Shown here one piece after another: positions 5,798 to 5,937 of a stretch of DNA of 5,937 nt (position 1 is the first letter of the stretch; the number at the start of each line of letters is the position of its first letter). The stretch spans positions 1 to 5,937 of the forward strand of contig JAITHH010000259.1 of assembly GCA_031280065.1 (NCBI GenBank), in the 5' to 3' direction. This DNA is from Treponema sp. Lineage in GTDB: Bacteria; Spirochaetota; Spirochaetia; Treponematales; Breznakiellaceae. The translations under genes were made by a program, and so were the position numbers. The notes below the pieces were generated by a model. It saw only the letters and a list, made by a program, of their open reading frames with translations, was not told where the DNA came from and did no database searches.

Positions 5798-5881
5798 GAC
5801 GCAGTGCTGCGGCATGGCGCAGCGCACGTAATCCCCACAATGAGCGCCCGGCTATTCTTCGAGAGGGATTGCTGGGTATAA
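5798..5881 (+). pseudogene. Probable 3' tail of a host gene truncated by the island
   Basis: Exactly where GC-rich sequence returns, one plus-strand frame reads DAVLRHGAAHVIPTMSARLF followed by FERDCWV and TAA (5879-5881). Upstream the frame soon meets a stop (5783-5785) inside the AT-rich DNA, so only a tail is left. The AVLRHGAAHVIPT stretch faintly recalls the end of a phosphoribosyltransferase-type protein such as ComF, but this is too weak to name it. Its stop lies six bases before the ATG of the methyltransferase gene, the spacing of neighbouring operon genes. Confidence 0.35.
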
Positions 5882-5882
5882 T
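5877..5882 (+). promoter_or_regulatory. Consensus -10 box TATAAT just before the methyltransferase start
   Basis: A perfect TATAAT ends five bases before ATG 5888, so transcription from it would start at or next to the start codon (leaderless mRNA). No clear -35 box is seen at 16-18 nt (ATTCTT and similar), and the hexamer overlaps the stop of the preceding tail (GTA TAA), so it may be fortuitous. Confidence 0.35.
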
Positions 5883-5887
5883 ACGCC

Positions 5888-5937
5888 ATGACCCTTGCTG
5901 ACGTGGTGATTGTGCTCTGCCGGCCTTCGGAGCCGGG
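5888..5937 (+). CDS. SpoU/TrmJ-type RNA 2'-O-methyltransferase (5' end only)
   Basis: Only the first 16 codons and part of the next lie in the window: MTLADVVIVLCRPSEPG. The strand IVLCRPSEPG is the conserved start of SPOUT-class (SpoU/TrmH/TrmJ) enzymes, which normally continues NIGAAARAM. These enzymes 2'-O-methylate tRNA or rRNA ribose using S-adenosylmethionine through a trefoil-knot fold. The form with RPSEPG directly at the N-terminus fits the TrmJ-like subgroup, which lacks the long N-terminal extension of other SpoU proteins. No Shine-Dalgarno lies at a usable distance (GAGAGGGA is about 20 nt upstream). Translation may be leaderless from the TATAAT at 5877 or coupled to the upstream tail. 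With so little sequence the exact substrate cannot be given. Confidence 0.7.
   Translation, partial: MTLADVVIVLCRPSEP

Noticed and set aside
4361..5810. GTGCTGC repeated at both edges of the island as a possible target-site duplication
   Set aside because: Only seven bases, both copies in GC-rich DNA and not exactly at the composition switch; chance is likely.

Overview
The GC-rich left part (about 1-4230) reads like the chromosome of a spirochaete, probably a Treponema-type organism. This rests on the style of the ThyX, Lgt and MinD/ParA-like proteins and is an inference by eye, since no database search was possible. It is one compact minus-strand operon. In transcription order it holds a small four-helix membrane protein (about 4191-3745), a MinD/FlhG-like ATPase with a C-terminal coiled coil (3742-2597), prolipoprotein diacylglyceryl transferase Lgt (2572-1535), an exported staphylococcal-nuclease-like protein (1533-781), and the start of the flavin-dependent thymidylate synthase gene thyX (747 to beyond base 1). 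The gaps between genes are 2, 24, 1 and 33 nt, so they are very likely co-transcribed. A sigma70-type promoter sits directly before the first gene and leaves almost no 5' leader.

From about 4230 to the right end the window looks like a scar zone. Bases 4242-4346 (+ strand) encode only the last 34 residues of an FtsK translocase (the gamma-domain end) and its stop. They are cut off from the rest of the gene by the head of the minus-strand operon. A short plus-strand reading frame follows (from 4363/4381), and the composition turns sharply AT-rich at about 4412.

The AT-rich island (about 4412-5797) carries a minus-strand cassette with its own promoter (TTGCAA, 17 nt, CATAAT), two dyad-symmetric elements upstream of that promoter, and three genes joined by TAATG stop/start overlaps. 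The first gene (5651-5227) encodes a cysteine-peptidase-like (NlpC/CHAP-type) protein. It is interrupted by an in-frame TGA and by a frame change that probably marks a small deletion. The second gene (5227-4838) encodes an unrecognised 129-residue protein. The third (4838-4431) encodes a 135-residue protein resembling DUF6941. Composition, coupling and context suggest a horizontally acquired accessory cassette of unknown function that has begun to decay.

GC-rich sequence returns at about 5798 with what looks like the 3' tail of another plus-strand gene (stop at 5879-5881). The start of a SpoU/TrmJ-type RNA 2'-O-methyltransferase gene follows (ATG 5888, running off the window). The simplest reading is that a plus-strand host locus (ftsK, gene X, trmJ-like) was invaded by the AT-rich cassette, and that the ftsK side was also rearranged against the lgt operon. 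I found no rRNA, tRNA, CRISPR array or transposase gene.
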